A program made the position numbers and the translations under genes. Positions 43,234-53,200 of a stretch of DNA of 64,000 nucleotides are shown one piece after another (the first letter of the stretch is position 1; each line of letters starts with the position of its first letter). The stretch covers positions 1 through 64,000 of the forward strand of contig DAIRSI010000018.1 in NCBI GenBank assembly GCA_036804505.1. The letters are read 5' to 3'. Under the pieces are notes generated by a model. That model ran no database searches and was not told the origin of the DNA. It saw nothing but the letters and a program-made list of their open reading frames with translations. The DNA comes from Phocaeicola_A sp036804505 (GTDB taxonomy: Bacteria > Bacteroidota > Bacteroidia > Bacteroidales > Bacteroidaceae).

Positions 43234-44151
43234 ATGGAAAGAAAAAAGGAACAGAATCTGACAGCAGCGGAATCTTATAAACGCTCCAAGTTCAATGCAT
43301 TTGAAGTGACAGAACCCATACAGCTCATGGATTTTATTATGCGTGCAATGGATGGTATCAGTCGCACCAAGGCAAAAGCGATACTTGCCGGCGGTGGAGT
43401 GACGGTCGACCGTCAGAAAGTGACGCAGTTTGATTTTGAGCTGAAGCCGGGTATGGCAGTCGATATTCGCAAGCACAAGAAAAGCAGCGAATTACAAAAT
43501 AAATTCGTAAAGATTGTTTATGAAGACAAATGGCTGGTGCTTATCGAAAAAGCAGACGGCATTCTGTCTATGGGCTCCAATACCAACCAGTTCAGCGTGA
43601 AGTCTGTGCTCGATCAGTATTTCAAGAAAAAACATCTCAAATGTACTGCCCACGTGGTTCATCGTCTGGACCGTGAGACTTCGGGTCTGATGATTTATGC
43701 CAAAGACCGTGACACCGAGCAGATTCTGGAAGAGTATTGGCACGATATTGTAACTGACCGGCGTTATGTGGCAGTCGTCAACGGCGTCATGGAACAGGAG
43801 AGTGGAACGGTGGAATCCTGGCTCAAGGATAACAAATCATATATTACATATTCCAGTCCTACGGACAACGGTGGCAAATTTGCGGTTACTCATTACCGTA
43901 CGTTGAAATCGAATGATCAGTATTCTTTGATGGATTTGAAGTTGGAAACGGGTCGTAAAAATCAGATACGCGTGCACATGCAGGATTTGGGGCATCCAGT
44001 TGTGGGTGATGCCAAATACGGCAATATCGCAAGCCCTATCCATCGAATGGCTCTTCATGCCTACAGGTTGGATTTCATTCATCCTATTACGCATGAACGA
44101 ATGGAATTCGAGACACCGTTTCCCAGAGGTTTTGTGGCACTGGTGAAGTAG
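43234..44151 (+). CDS. RluA/RluD-family pseudouridine synthase with S4 domain
   Basis: 305 residues. An S4 RNA-binding domain (about 25-80, LMDFIMRAMDGISRTKAKAI, GGVTVDRQKVTQFDFEL) precedes the catalytic domain (about 85-300): VYEDKWLVLIEKADGILSM, the catalytic-Asp motif HVVHRLDRETSGLMIYAK, TGRKNQIRVHMQDLGHPVVG and the terminal HRMALHAYRLDFIHP. It isomerises specific uridines, most often in 23S rRNA. The gene is monocistronic, driven by repeat copy C and ending at a strong terminator. The exact target site cannot be read from sequence. Confidence 0.95.
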   Translation: MERKKEQNLTAAESYKRSKFNAFEVTEPIQLMDFIMRAMDGISRTKAKAILAGGGVTVDRQKVTQFDFELKPGMAVDIRKHKKSSELQNKFVKIVYEDKWLVLIEKADGILSMGSNTNQFSVKSVLDQYFKKKHLKCTAHVVHRLDRETSGLMIYAKDRDTEQILEEYWHDIVTDRRYVAVVNGVMEQESGTVESWLKDNKSYITYSSPTDNGGKFAVTHYRTLKSNDQYSLMDLKLETGRKNQIRVHMQDLGHPVVGDAKYGNIASPIHRMALHAYRLDFIHPITHERMEFETPFPRGFVALVK

Positions 44152-44170
44152 GATTCTTTCATACGAGATA

Positions 44171-44216
44171 AAAAAAGTCCGGTCGTTCTTGTTTGCAGGA
44201 ACGACCGGACTTTTTT
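44171..44216. terminator. Bidirectional terminator
   Basis: Eighteen-base inverted repeat, AAAAAAGTCCGGTCGTTC (44171-44188) / GAACGACCGGACTTTTTT (44199-44216), between convergent genes ending at 44151 and 44240. Confidence 0.92.
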
Positions 44217-44239
44217 ATTGTCTTTCAGAGTTTTCCTCT

Positions 44240-47053
44240 TTATTTCTCAGGCATCATGACTACTTCGCAGCGGTTGCCTTGTTTCAGCAGTCCGGCAATA
44301 AAGTCTTGCAACTCCTTTGCTGTGATTTTCTGAACGGCCTGGTTGTAATCTGTTACATTGTTCACGCCGTTTTCTACTAAATCCTGCATGGCCTTTATCC
44401 AAAAACTGTTGTCCTTGACATCTTCTGCATGTTGTTTCAGCATGTATTCCTTCATCTTGTTGAGTTCCGTATCAGGAATGTTCTTGGCAAGGTCTTCCAG
44501 GCAAGCGATTGTGATTTTCTCGCTGCTGGCGCGTTTGTCAGGATTCAATCCGAAGGTGGTCTGTATCGTGAAGATATCATCGAAAGTACGCTCTACGCTT
44601 CCTCTTGAATAAGGGCTGTAGGCGGCACCTTCATCTTCTCTGACGCGGTTCAGCAGATTGTTGGCCATGAGTTGACCTACTATGCTGATCTTGATTTTGT
44701 TGTCCAGAGTGTAAGGTAGTTTGCCACTCCACACCATGCCCAAAAAGGCTTGTTTGTTCTCCGATTTATGAGCAAATTCTCTGCTGACGATACCCTTTGC
44801 ATACATCTTGCCGTCGTTGGCAACCTTTTCTTTCTTTCCTTTGGCAGGGAGTGTAGCGATGTACTGTTCCACATATTTACGCATGGTCGGCATGTCGAAA
44901 CTACCGCTGAAGACGAATGTGAAGTCGGCAGCATCGGCAAAACGTTCCTTATAGATTTGCACCATACGGTCGTAGTTCACCTGCTTGAGCATCTTCATAC
45001 CCATTACCATTGCTTTGGGATGATGGTTGTAGAGAATCTGAGTCAGGGAGTCTGAATAAACGTATTGAGGATTCTGTTCCATATTCTTAAGTTGTCCTTC
45101 AGCAGCTTTCATGACTGATTCAAAAGCCGGTTTGTCATAGCGTGGTGCCGTGAAGTTCAGGTAAACGAGTTGCATCATCGTTTCCAGGTCTTTCACTGTG
45201 GAACTTCCGTTCATGTTTTCTCCGTAAGCTCCGATTACCGGGTTTACACTTGCCTGTTTTCCTGACATGAGCTTCTGGAGATCCGTCACACTGAATTTAC
45301 TGAGACCATTGGCATCCCATATTTGTGACTGCGTGGCGATGGTAGGATAATCCTTTGCCGGGTAGAGAGATGCACCGCCTTCACTGAAGGCTGCCATCAG
45401 AATTTCGTTGTCCTTGAAGTTGGTCGGTTTCAGCATCACTTTCACGCCGTTGGACAGGGTCAGTTCCGTGCATCCCATCGCTTTATTTTCTTTTTCAGCA
45501 ACAATCTTGCCCGGTTTTGGCAGCTGGCTCATCAGCGGTTCGTTCACTGTATTGTCTTTGTAGGCTTCTATTTTGGAAGCGGTGACCTCGTCGATGTCTT
45601 TCTGTACCTGTTCTTTGGTCGGCAGTACCACACCATCCTTGTCGGGTCCCGTAACCAGAATAGCCAGATTCTTGCCGTTGAGCATCTGCTTTACTGCCTG
45701 GTTGATGGCATCCACCGGAATCATCGGAGTCATCTGCTTCATCTTTTCGTATGCGTATTCTATGCCCGGAATGGCCTCGTTCTCGAGGAAGTTATCCACA
45801 TAAGCAGCTGCATAATAGTCATTCTTCTGCTTGTTGCGGTTGTTGTATTCCTTTTCTATCTGACTGATGAATTCCGTACGGGCGCGGTCGTATTCGCTGG
45901 CAGTGAAACCATAGTCGGCTACTCTTTTCAGTTCGGTGAGTATCGCCTTCATGGCTGTGTCATATCCTTTGTCGTTCGTGATTGCCTGTACATTGAAAGC
46001 TCCTTTCACATTGGCAAACAGATACCTGCCCATGTATGTCCCGCAACTTGCAAACGGTGCATTCGGCTTCAGCATGATTTCCGTGAGACGCTGGTTCAGC
46101 ATGGAGCTTATCATGCTCTGCACATAGTCGGTTACGAGTGAAGCATCCGTGTTGCGCAGTTCGCGTGGCAGAAGATCGAATTTCACCATGAGCAGAATCA
46201 GATTGTAAGCCATTTCCTTGTCCTTTTCGCATACGATGATGGGGGCATCGTTATCGCCTACTGTCTGGTAGGTGAATGCTGCAGGATTCTGAGGCATCTT
46301 GATGGGAGAGAAGGTGTCCTTGATTTTCTGTTCCACCTTATCCACGTCGATGTCACCCACTACGATAATTCCTTGCAGATCCGGACGATACCATTTCTCA
46401 TAATAGTCGCGAAGTACCTGTGGAGCGAAATGGTCCACAATGTCCATGGTTCCTATCACTGTGTGTTTGGCATATTTGGTGTTCGGATAAAATTCCTCAC
46501 CATGCTTCTCCAGAATGCGCACGATGGCATCACGGCTCAGGCGCCATTCCTCATGGATCACGCCACGTTCCTTATCTATTTCTTTCGAGTCGAGTGTCAA
46601 ATCGTTTGCCCAGTCGTGCAGGATAAGCAGACAGGAATCCACTACCGATTCGCGAGCTGTGGGCACGTTTACTATATCATATACTGTCTGGTCCGTACCT
46701 GTGTGAGCATTGACGTTGTAGCCAAATTTCACGCCGTTGGATTCCAGCCAGTTCATCATGCTTTTGTCCGGGAAGTTCTTTGTACCGTTGAAGCACATGT
46801 GTTCCAGAAAGTGAGCCAATCCGTTCTGGTTGTCCTCTTCCTGTACGGCACCCACCTTCTGGGCAATGTGGAAATCAACCTGTCCTTTCGGATATTCGTT
46901 GTGACGGATGTAATAAGTAAGTCCATTCTCCAGTTTTCCTACGCGGACATTTTTATCCACCGGAATTTGTGGCATTTGCATTTGGGCGAAGCTCTGCAAG
47001 ACATAACATGTTGCGAACAATGCAAAAGTCATCAATCTGATTCTAAAGTTCAT
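44240..47053 (-). CDS. M16 (insulinase/pitrilysin-type) metallopeptidase
   Basis: 937 residues, two fused M16 halves. Signal peptide about 1-23 (LMTFALFATCYVLQSFA). The inverted zinc motif HxxEH is in LAHFLEHMCFNG (about residues 80-91), with a distal Glu in NDLTLDSKEIDKERGVIHEEW. The second half (about 520-930) is the inactive partner domain that closes the chamber, containing FVFSGSFDMPTMRKYVEQY. M16 enzymes degrade small unfolded peptides; the signal sequence places it in the periplasm. Length is usual for the family. A -7 element (TACATTTG, minus strand) lies at 47096-47103. Confidence 0.95.
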   Translation of the reverse strand: MNFRIRLMTFALFATCYVLQSFAQMQMPQIPVDKNVRVGKLENGLTYYIRHNEYPKGQVDFHIAQKVGAVQEEDNQNGLAHFLEHMCFNGTKNFPDKSMMNWLESNGVKFGYNVNAHTGTDQTVYDIVNVPTARESVVDSCLLILHDWANDLTLDSKEIDKERGVIHEEWRLSRDAIVRILEKHGEEFYPNTKYAKHTVIGTMDIVDHFAPQVLRDYYEKWYRPDLQGIIVVGDIDVDKVEQKIKDTFSPIKMPQNPAAFTYQTVGDNDAPIIVCEKDKEMAYNLILLMVKFDLLPRELRNTDASLVTDYVQSMISSMLNQRLTEIMLKPNAPFASCGTYMGRYLFANVKGAFNVQAITNDKGYDTAMKAILTELKRVADYGFTASEYDRARTEFISQIEKEYNNRNKQKNDYYAAAYVDNFLENEAIPGIEYAYEKMKQMTPMIPVDAINQAVKQMLNGKNLAILVTGPDKDGVVLPTKEQVQKDIDEVTASKIEAYKDNTVNEPLMSQLPKPGKIVAEKENKAMGCTELTLSNGVKVMLKPTNFKDNEILMAAFSEGGASLYPAKDYPTIATQSQIWDANGLSKFSVTDLQKLMSGKQASVNPVIGAYGENMNGSSTVKDLETMMQLVYLNFTAPRYDKPAFESVMKAAEGQLKNMEQNPQYVYSDSLTQILYNHHPKAMVMGMKMLKQVNYDRMVQIYKERFADAADFTFVFSGSFDMPTMRKYVEQYIATLPAKGKKEKVANDGKMYAKGIVSREFAHKSENKQAFLGMVWSGKLPYTLDNKIKISIVGQLMANNLLNRVREDEGAAYSPYSRGSVERTFDDIFTIQTTFGLNPDKRASSEKITIACLEDLAKNIPDTELNKMKEYMLKQHAEDVKDNSFWIKAMQDLVENGVNNVTDYNQAVQKITAKELQDFIAGLLKQGNRCEVVMMPEK

Positions 47054-47095
47054 ACATTTAAATTATTTAGTTTAAGTAAAATCTCTACCGAGTGG

Positions 47096-47103
47096 CAAAT
47101 GTA
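47096..47103 (-). promoter_or_regulatory. -7 element (TACATTTG) of the M16 gene
   Basis: About 43 bp before the ATG at 47053 on the minus strand; -33 not evident. Confidence 0.5.
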
Positions 47104-47137
47104 AGTATTTTTTTGTTAATAACACTACTTCTGTTAT

Positions 47138-47175
47138 AAAAAACAAGCGGAAGAAGCTTTTCGGGGCTTTTCCGC
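47138..47175 (-). terminator. Terminator of the HU-smalltalk-amidase operon
   Basis: Stem GCGGAAAAGC (read on the minus strand from 47175) pairs with GCTTCTTCCGC with one bulged base, followed on the minus strand by a T-rich run (TTGTTTTTTATA). It lies 30 bp past the amidase stop. Confidence 0.78.
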
Positions 47176-47204
47176 CTGTAAAGGTCATGATCCGGGATAA
47201 CACG

Positions 47205-47663
47205 CTACTCGTAACGCTCTTCCGCAACCGAGAAACAAGGGCATTGCTTGATCCACTCGATAGGCTCTATTCTGCCGTTCAGATTTTTGTCCGGGCTCAG
47301 GTCCCGATGTCCAACTACTTTGGCGAGTGGATATTTCAGGCGTAAGTTGCTGATGAGTCTTCTCAACGAGATCCGTTGGGGCAGTGTCCTTGTGTCGGCA
47401 CACTTTCCGTTCTTGTCGATGCCTCCCTCATAGCAGATGCCCAGACTGTTCTTGTTGTAACCCAGGCAGTGAGCCCCGATTTCAGCTTCATCACGCATAG
47501 GCTCCACAGTTCCGTCCTTGCGGATGTAATAATGATAGGCCCAGCTGCTGAAGCCTCTCACGCGGTGTGCCGTATCAATGTCTTTGGCTGTGAAATCATG
47601 ATCAATGCGTGTGGCGCTGCAATGAATGATGATGAGCGTAATTTCGCGTTTATCCTTTTCCAT
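47205..47663 (-). CDS. N-acetylmuramoyl-L-alanine amidase (Amidase_2, phage type)
   Basis: 152 residues with no signal peptide. Amidase_2 zinc motifs: His in IIHCSATRIDHDF, His in AYHYYIRKDG and the pair KVVGHRDLSPDKN; GAHCLGYNKNSLGICYEGG is the T7-lysozyme-like core. It cuts the bond between muramic acid and the stem peptide. The ATG is 2 bp after the smalltalk stop, so both are co-translated. Without an export signal it needs a helper, a holin or cell lysis to reach the wall; Bacteroides genomes carry many such lone amidases. Phage or integrative-element ancestry is likely but not shown here. Confidence 0.93.
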   Translation of the reverse strand: MEKDKREITLIIIHCSATRIDHDFTAKDIDTAHRVRGFSSWAYHYYIRKDGTVEPMRDEAEIGAHCLGYNKNSLGICYEGGIDKNGKCADTRTLPQRISLRRLISNLRLKYPLAKVVGHRDLSPDKNLNGRIEPIEWIKQCPCFSVAEERYE

Positions 47664-47665
47664 GA

Positions 47666-47785
47666 CTAGAATCCTCCGAAGTTATTCGTGCATGAGGCAG
47701 TCCCCAATGCGGTGATGATGGACGTGAGTACTGTTACGATAAACTGAAAGATGATTTTCCAGTTGGATTTTACTTTTTCTGACAT
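47666..47785 (-). CDS. Smalltalk-family small membrane protein
   Basis: 39 residues, found by reading the gap between the amidase and HU genes. The product begins MSEKVKSNWKIIFQFIVTVL, continues with SIITALGTASC and ends NNFGGF. There is a basic head, one membrane helix (about 11-29) and a short polar tail. It matches the Bacteroidales smalltalk proteins, which are regularly encoded between an HU-like gene and an amidase, exactly as here. Function unknown; given the size, helix and amidase neighbour, a membrane helper (holin-like) role is a reasonable guess, not evidence. The ALGTASC stretch also has a lipobox-like look. Confidence 0.88.
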   Translation of the reverse strand: MSEKVKSNWKIIFQFIVTVLTSIITALGTASCTNNFGGF

Positions 47786-47834
47786 ACTTGATTTATTTTA
47801 ATAACCATTTCAAACTATGATATCTGTCTCTATA

Positions 47835-48329
47835 TCAGGCTCCGGCCATATCTCCGCCGCCTGTGCCGCCTGTACCTCCGGTGTTACCGCTTGTATTGTC
47901 CGTCCCGGTATCCGTTGTAGCGTCAGGAACCGTTGCCGTGCCCTTGTTCAATTCGTAGTTCAGGGTCTTGAGCATGTCCCTGAGCGTGGTGCAAGGAGTG
48001 AAGAGAATCTTAGCCCTTTTGATGCAGTTCACGTTGAAATCCTCTTTCTTGACCGTTCCCTGACTGCAGATGCTCAGACGGAAATAACCGATATTGCCTA
48101 TTCGCATGATTTCACCATTCTGGAGGCCCCGGATGATGCGTTTGCGCAGCGCTTCGATTACCGCCACGATGTCCTGACTGGTCACCGTGCAACTACCCTC
48201 TATCTCCTCGGCAATCTCTTCGATGTTTTTTTCTCCGCTGGTCAATGCCGAAGCATAGAATTTACCCGGTTCGGAACGTTTGGAAGGATTCTTTTTCTCC
48301 ACCACATTTATTAATACTGCTTTACTCAT
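47835..48329 (-). CDS. HU-like DNA-binding protein with Gly/Thr tail
   Basis: 164 residues from the ATG at 48329. An in-frame ATG at 48392 is unlikely because the -7 element TATCTTTG lies at 48397-48390. The HU-related domain (about 1-120) has KNPSKRSEPGKFYASAL, TVTSQDIVAVIEALRKRI, NGEIMRIGNIGYFRLSI and the arm region NCIKRAKILFTP. It belongs to the Bacteroidetes-specific HU-related histone-like group, not to canonical HU of 90 residues. The last 35 residues are a low-complexity Thr, Gly and Asp tail. First gene of the HU-smalltalk-amidase operon. Confidence 0.92.
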   Translation of the reverse strand: MSKAVLINVVEKKNPSKRSEPGKFYASALTSGEKNIEEIAEEIEGSCTVTSQDIVAVIEALRKRIIRGLQNGEIMRIGNIGYFRLSICSQGTVKKEDFNVNCIKRAKILFTPCTTLRDMLKTLNYELNKGTATVPDATTDTGTDNTSGNTGGTGGTGGGDMAGA

Positions 48330-48389
48330 AATTGTTTTTTTTGAAATTAATAACTTGTTTTTACTATCTCTCCTTGTAAGCTTACGATA

Positions 48390-48397
48390 CAAAGATA
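48390..48397 (-). promoter_or_regulatory. -7 element (TATCTTTG) of the HU-smalltalk-amidase operon
   Basis: A perfect TAnnTTTG match about 61 bp before the ATG at 48329; no clear -33. Confidence 0.6.
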
Positions 48398-48544
48398 CGA
48401 CACCTGTTTTCCCCCGTTTCCGATGTGTTCCGACGTGGTAAGATGAAGTTTACAGAAAGCAATTATCCGTGTGGCGAGTGCAGATGGAGAAGGAAGGTTA
48501 CGAAGTAATATATGCTTATTTTGGTTAATGAATGTAAAGTTATA

Positions 48545-48590
48545 AGAAAATCTATGAATTTTACTATATATTTGACAGGAGAAAATCTAT
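48545..48590 (+). promoter_or_regulatory. Sigma-operon promoter with flanking direct repeats
   Basis: TATATTTG at 48567-48574 fits the -7 element. AGAAAATCTAT occurs twice at a 35-bp period, once where the -33 element should be (48545-48555) and once just downstream (48580-48590), which suggests an activator or repressor site. The leader to the ATG at 48630 is about 50 nt. Confidence 0.5.
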
Positions 48591-48629
48591 TACATTATAT
48601 TATTCGTTGCGTATAAGATTAGGTATATA

Positions 48630-49178
48630 ATGACAGAATCGGAACTGATTATACAACTGAAACAGGGTAGTGAAGGGGCTTTTACATCTTTGTATAAAGT
48701 TTACATAGGGAAAGTCCGTCATTTTGCCTCTCTGTATCTCACTTCGAGATATGAGATAGAAGAAGCTGTGCAAGAGGTTTTCGTCAAGCTATGGGAAACT
48801 CGCCAGTTTGTCCGTGAGGAGGAAGGATTGGACAATTTTCTTTTCATCATAACCAGGAATCTGATATTCAACCAATATAGAAAGAGTTTCAACGAAAATA
48901 TGTACAAGATGACAGTGCTCGAAGGAGTTCTGGATTCTTATACCATTGAAGACGACGTCATAGCATCCGATTTGAAGAGTTTCATATATAAGTTAATCGA
49001 CGAACTTCCGCAACGCCAGAGAGAAGTTTTTCTCATGAGCAGGGACCGGCATCTGAGTTATTGCGAAATAGCCAAGCAATTGAATATCAGTGAAAAGACA
49101 GTGGAAAGGCATATCAATGAAGCTTTGAAACATTTAAAGAAACATCTATCTTATTCTATTTTTCTTCTATTTATTTGA
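48630..49178 (+). CDS. ECF-type RNA polymerase sigma-70 factor of the sulfatase PUL
   Basis: 182 residues. Region 2 (about 12-80): AFTSLYKVYIGKVRHFASLY, EEAVQEVFVKLWETRQFV, IITRNLIFNQYR. Region 4 (about 118-172): LIDELPQRQREVFLMSRDR and the helix-turn-helix SYCEIAKQLNISEKTVERHI. Followed by a FecR gene and a transducer SusC, the standard order of sigma/anti-sigma-controlled polysaccharide or glycan loci of Bacteroides. It should direct transcription of its own operon when the SusC STN domain senses ligand. Confidence 0.95.
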   Translation: MTESELIIQLKQGSEGAFTSLYKVYIGKVRHFASLYLTSRYEIEEAVQEVFVKLWETRQFVREEEGLDNFLFIITRNLIFNQYRKSFNENMYKMTVLEGVLDSYTIEDDVIASDLKSFIYKLIDELPQRQREVFLMSRDRHLSYCEIAKQLNISEKTVERHINEALKHLKKHLSYSIFLLFI

Positions 49179-49253
49179 TTTTTTTATTCTTTGGGCTGGG
49201 GGATATTCATTCTTGCGGTGTATTTATTTTAGTAAGGGCCAAAAGAATAGAAT

Positions 49254-50234
49254 ATGAAACAGTCTTCTGCAAATGAAATAAAGAACATATTAAGTACCGT
49301 TTTCGGCAAAAAATTGTCGGCCGACGAGAAGGAACTCCTTAACGAAAAGGAATTCATCAACCAAAAGCTTTATGAGCAATGGAGCGCTTCCGGCTCCAGT
49401 GCGCAAGGCTGTAAAAGCAGTGATGATTTTACACTGAACGGTGTCATGAACCGCATTCACAGGAAAAGGACATCAGGCAGTGGCTTGTATCGTCGCTGGG
49501 GATGGATTGCAGCTGTCGTGTTGCTTCTGGTAGGCAGTTCTCTCACTTTCCTGTTTTTGAATGGAAGACAGCCGGTAGAGACATATACTTTGTGCACAGG
49601 TTACAAAAGCGTTGAGACAATAAAGCTTTCAGACGGTACTTTGGTCACGTTGGGTTCGTGCAGTAAACTGACGTATCCCAAGACCTTCTCTTCCGGAGAA
49701 CGTTCCGTCCGACTGTCCGGACAAGCATTTTTTCAGGTTCGCCATGATGCAAAGCATCCTTTTGTGGTAAAGACCAAGTCCATGAATATAACGGATCTGG
49801 GTACTGCCTTCGAAGTCTTCAGCTATGATGGAGATACCCATTCCGAAGCGGTTCTCTGGCAAGGTAAAGTAAGTGTCAGATGTCTTGACTGCAGAAAGAT
49901 GGAGAAAAACAAGTCATTCACCCTTCAACCCAATCAGAAATTGTCTGTTGCAGCCAATTCGGCTGTGCAGATTGAAAATATCGTTGCCGAGAACTATTCT
50001 TCCTGGTATGCGTTGGGGCAGCCAAGTTTCAAGAATGCCAAATTATCCATGATTATTCCCCGTTTGGAAAAGTGGTATGGCAAACAGATCGTTTGCTCTC
50101 CCGAGATATCCGAGCATTATAGATTCACCTTTACCGTGCATGATGATTCTCTGGAAACCATACTCGACATGATGGCTTCCAGTGCAAACTTGAAGATGAA
50201 GGTCATCAACGGTAACAGTTACAAGTTAGAATAA
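49254..50234 (+). CDS. FecR-type anti-sigma factor of the sulfatase PUL
   Basis: 326 residues. Cytoplasmic N-terminus with a short anti-sigma region (about 1-80), membrane helix about 84-103 (WIAAVVLLLVGSSLTFLFL), FecR domain about 110-215 (VETIKLSDGTLVTLGS, KTFSSGERSVRLSGQAFFQV, NITDLGTAFEVFSY) and DUF4974 about 250-326 (FKNAKLSMIIPRLEKWYGK). It holds the sigma of the preceding gene and is released by the STN domain of the SusC encoded 27 bp downstream. Confidence 0.95.
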   Translation: MKQSSANEIKNILSTVFGKKLSADEKELLNEKEFINQKLYEQWSASGSSAQGCKSSDDFTLNGVMNRIHRKRTSGSGLYRRWGWIAAVVLLLVGSSLTFLFLNGRQPVETYTLCTGYKSVETIKLSDGTLVTLGSCSKLTYPKTFSSGERSVRLSGQAFFQVRHDAKHPFVVKTKSMNITDLGTAFEVFSYDGDTHSEAVLWQGKVSVRCLDCRKMEKNKSFTLQPNQKLSVAANSAVQIENIVAENYSSWYALGQPSFKNAKLSMIIPRLEKWYGKQIVCSPEISEHYRFTFTVHDDSLETILDMMASSANLKMKVINGNSYKLE

Positions 50235-50261
50235 TTTTTTTAACCTTAATATAAACAGATT

Positions 50262-53200
50262 ATGAAGAGATTTCTATTTAAGCGGCAGTTCAATCCGCAA
50301 AAATTGAATTTCAGGCAGGTAAGAATAATCATTATCGGTCTTGTGTGCTTGTTTCCTTTAGGCTCGATAGCCAACTCGCAGAAAGTCACGTTGCATAAAA
50401 CAAATGTTCCTCTTGAGTACGTGCTCAACGCGCTCGAAAAGCAATGCAACTACACATTCTTTTATAACGACAATTTTGTGAAACTCAACAAGACAGTTAC
50501 TGTCGATTTCAAGAACACCTCACTGAGTGATGCTCTGAATGAAGTGTTCAAAGGTACCGGATTGACATATAAGATTGTAAACAACCAGATTCTTATTTCG
50601 AAAACGGGTTCGGAAGATAACCTGAAAAAAACGTCCTTTGTGCAGCAAAACAACAAACAGTCCATTACAGGAAATGTTTATGACGACAAAGGCGAACCCA
50701 TCATCGGTGCAACCATCATCGAAAAGGATAATCCCACCAATGGAACCGTGACGGATGTGGACGGACATTTCCAGATTTCCGTGTCTGCCCGGGGACAGAT
50801 AGAAGTGGGTTATCTGGGTTATAAATCACAATTGATAGCCATGAAAAGCGGTATGACTCATTACAAGGTCACTCTGATGGAAGACAGCAAGACTTTGGAC
50901 GAAGTGGTTGTCGTAGGCTACGGCGTACAGAAGAAAGTGAATCTCACAGGTTCCGTTTCGGCTGTCAATGGAAAGGAAATCAGTCATCGTCCGGTGGTCG
51001 ATGCTACACAAAGCCTTCAGGGCTTGGTACCCGGACTGCTCGTGACCAACAACAGTTCCGGTCGTCCGGGAGCTTCGGGAACATTGACCATTCGCGGTCA
51101 GGGAAACTTGAATAACAATGCCAACCCTTATGTTCTGGTGGACGGAGTAGAGATGAATCTTTCGGACATAAACCCTTCCGATATCGAGAATATTTCCGTT
51201 TTGAAAGACGCTGCTGCCTGTGCCATATACGGTGCACGCGCTGCCTACGGAGTCATCCTGGTTACAACCAAGAAAGGCGAAGAAGGAAAAATGAGAATCA
51301 ATTATCAGGGAACAGTAGGATGGTCATCCCCTACAGTCCTGCCGAAGATGGCGAATTCTTATGATTTTGCCACCTATTTCAACGATGCTTGTGCCAATGC
51401 AGGATTTGCCAAGCAATATTCAGACGAGAAGCTGCAGAAGTTGCAACAATATATCGCCAACCCGTCCAGCGTGAATACCTGGTATGAACTCACCGGCAAA
51501 GAAAGCATGAACCCGGCATTCGAGAACACCGGAAAAGGTGTGGGCAATGTGGATTATTTCAAACTTCACTATAAGAACAGCGCCTTCAAGCAAAATCATA
51601 ATGTCAGTTTCAGCGGCGGCAACAAGGCCATGCAGTATTACGTTTCGGGAGGTTACTATTCCGAAGACGGAATACTCCGCTATGCCGACATCAATTTCTC
51701 CCGCATGAACTTCAATTCCAATGTTTCTTCCGAACTGACCAAGTGGCTGAAGATGAAAGTCAATACCAAATTCGATCATTCGGAAAGAAATACTCCGTTC
51801 GGTGACGGCGGTCTGTCAGAAGGATTCTATCATTCACTGGCGCGTTTCCGTCCTACCATCAACCCGGTGGATCCCAACGGACATTTCACCGAGCTGACCA
51901 TGATTCCTTATTTGCAGAGCGGTACATTTACCAACAACAAATCGGATAACCTCACCCTGTCGCCAAGTCTCGAAGCCCAGCCCCTCAAGAACTGGAGAAT
52001 ATATCTGGACTATACGTACAGAACCGGTGATTCTGAATACAAGGCTCTTAACAAGGCTCCGCTCATCTATGCTGCCGACGGCGTGACTACCTCCAAGGGT
52101 GTACGTGACGAACTGGAGGTTGCCAATAACGGACGCTTCACCCGGATCACATCCAAAAACAGCTATCAAAGCATCAACCTGTATTCCAATTATCTGTTGA
52201 CACTCGACAAACATGATTTTGCAATCATGGGCGGATTCCAGGAAGAAGACTTCCATTATAGTTATCTGAAGAATTCGGTAACCGATTTGTATTCCACCAC
52301 CAATCCGGGACTCGGACTGGCATCGGGCGACAAGACCATTATCGATACACGCAACTCATGGGCAACGAGAGGATTCTTCGGAAGACTCAACTATAGTTAT
52401 GACGGTCGTTACCTGCTCGAGTTCAACGGACGCTATGACGGTTCTTCCCGTTTCGCTTCGGGTCATCGCTGGGGTTTCTTCCCGTCCTTGTCATTAGGAT
52501 GGAACATCTCCCGCGAGAAATTCATGGAACCTCTCACCCAGGTGCTTTCCAATCTCAAGCTGCGTGCATCCTACGGTCTGCTGGGTAACCAGAGTGGAGC
52601 CGCCCTGTACACATTTGCTTCCACCATGTCCATCAACAACGGTCTGGGCGGTTACATATTCTCAGACGGACGCCATCTCTATACCAATGCTCCGGGAGTA
52701 GTCAATCCGAGTACCACCTGGGAGAAAGTGGAAAGCAAGAACATCGGCATCGATTTCGGATTTTTCGGTAATGCCCTCACCGGTTCGTTCGACGTGTTCC
52801 AGCGTGATACCAAGGATATGCTTGGTCCTACGGCCGATTTCGCCGACATCTTCGGAGCTTCTGCACCGAACACCAACAATGCCCGCATGCGTAACAAGGG
52901 ATGGGAACTTACCCTGAACTATCGCGGCAAAATAGGCAAGGATATCGACTACAGCATCGGAGGTATGCTGTCCGATGCCACATCCAAGGTCACCAGTTAT
53001 GAGAACCCTACCGGTACCGATCCGTACAACAACTGGTATCAAGGCAAGAGCGTAGGTGAAATCTGGGGCTACAGAGCCAGCGGACTTATCCAGACTCAGG
53101 CTGAAGCCGATGAATACAATTCCACTTACAATCTGTCTTATCTCACCGGCAAGCCATGGACTCCGGGAGATGTGAAATATATCGACCTGAACGGTGACAA

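Larger units (their letters stand above)
48330..48629. other. 300-bp divergent intergenic region
   Basis: No gene. It contains the HU-operon -7 element, the sigma-operon -7 element at 48567-48574 and a directly repeated AGAAAATCTAT (48545-48555 and 48580-48590). Confidence 0.6.
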
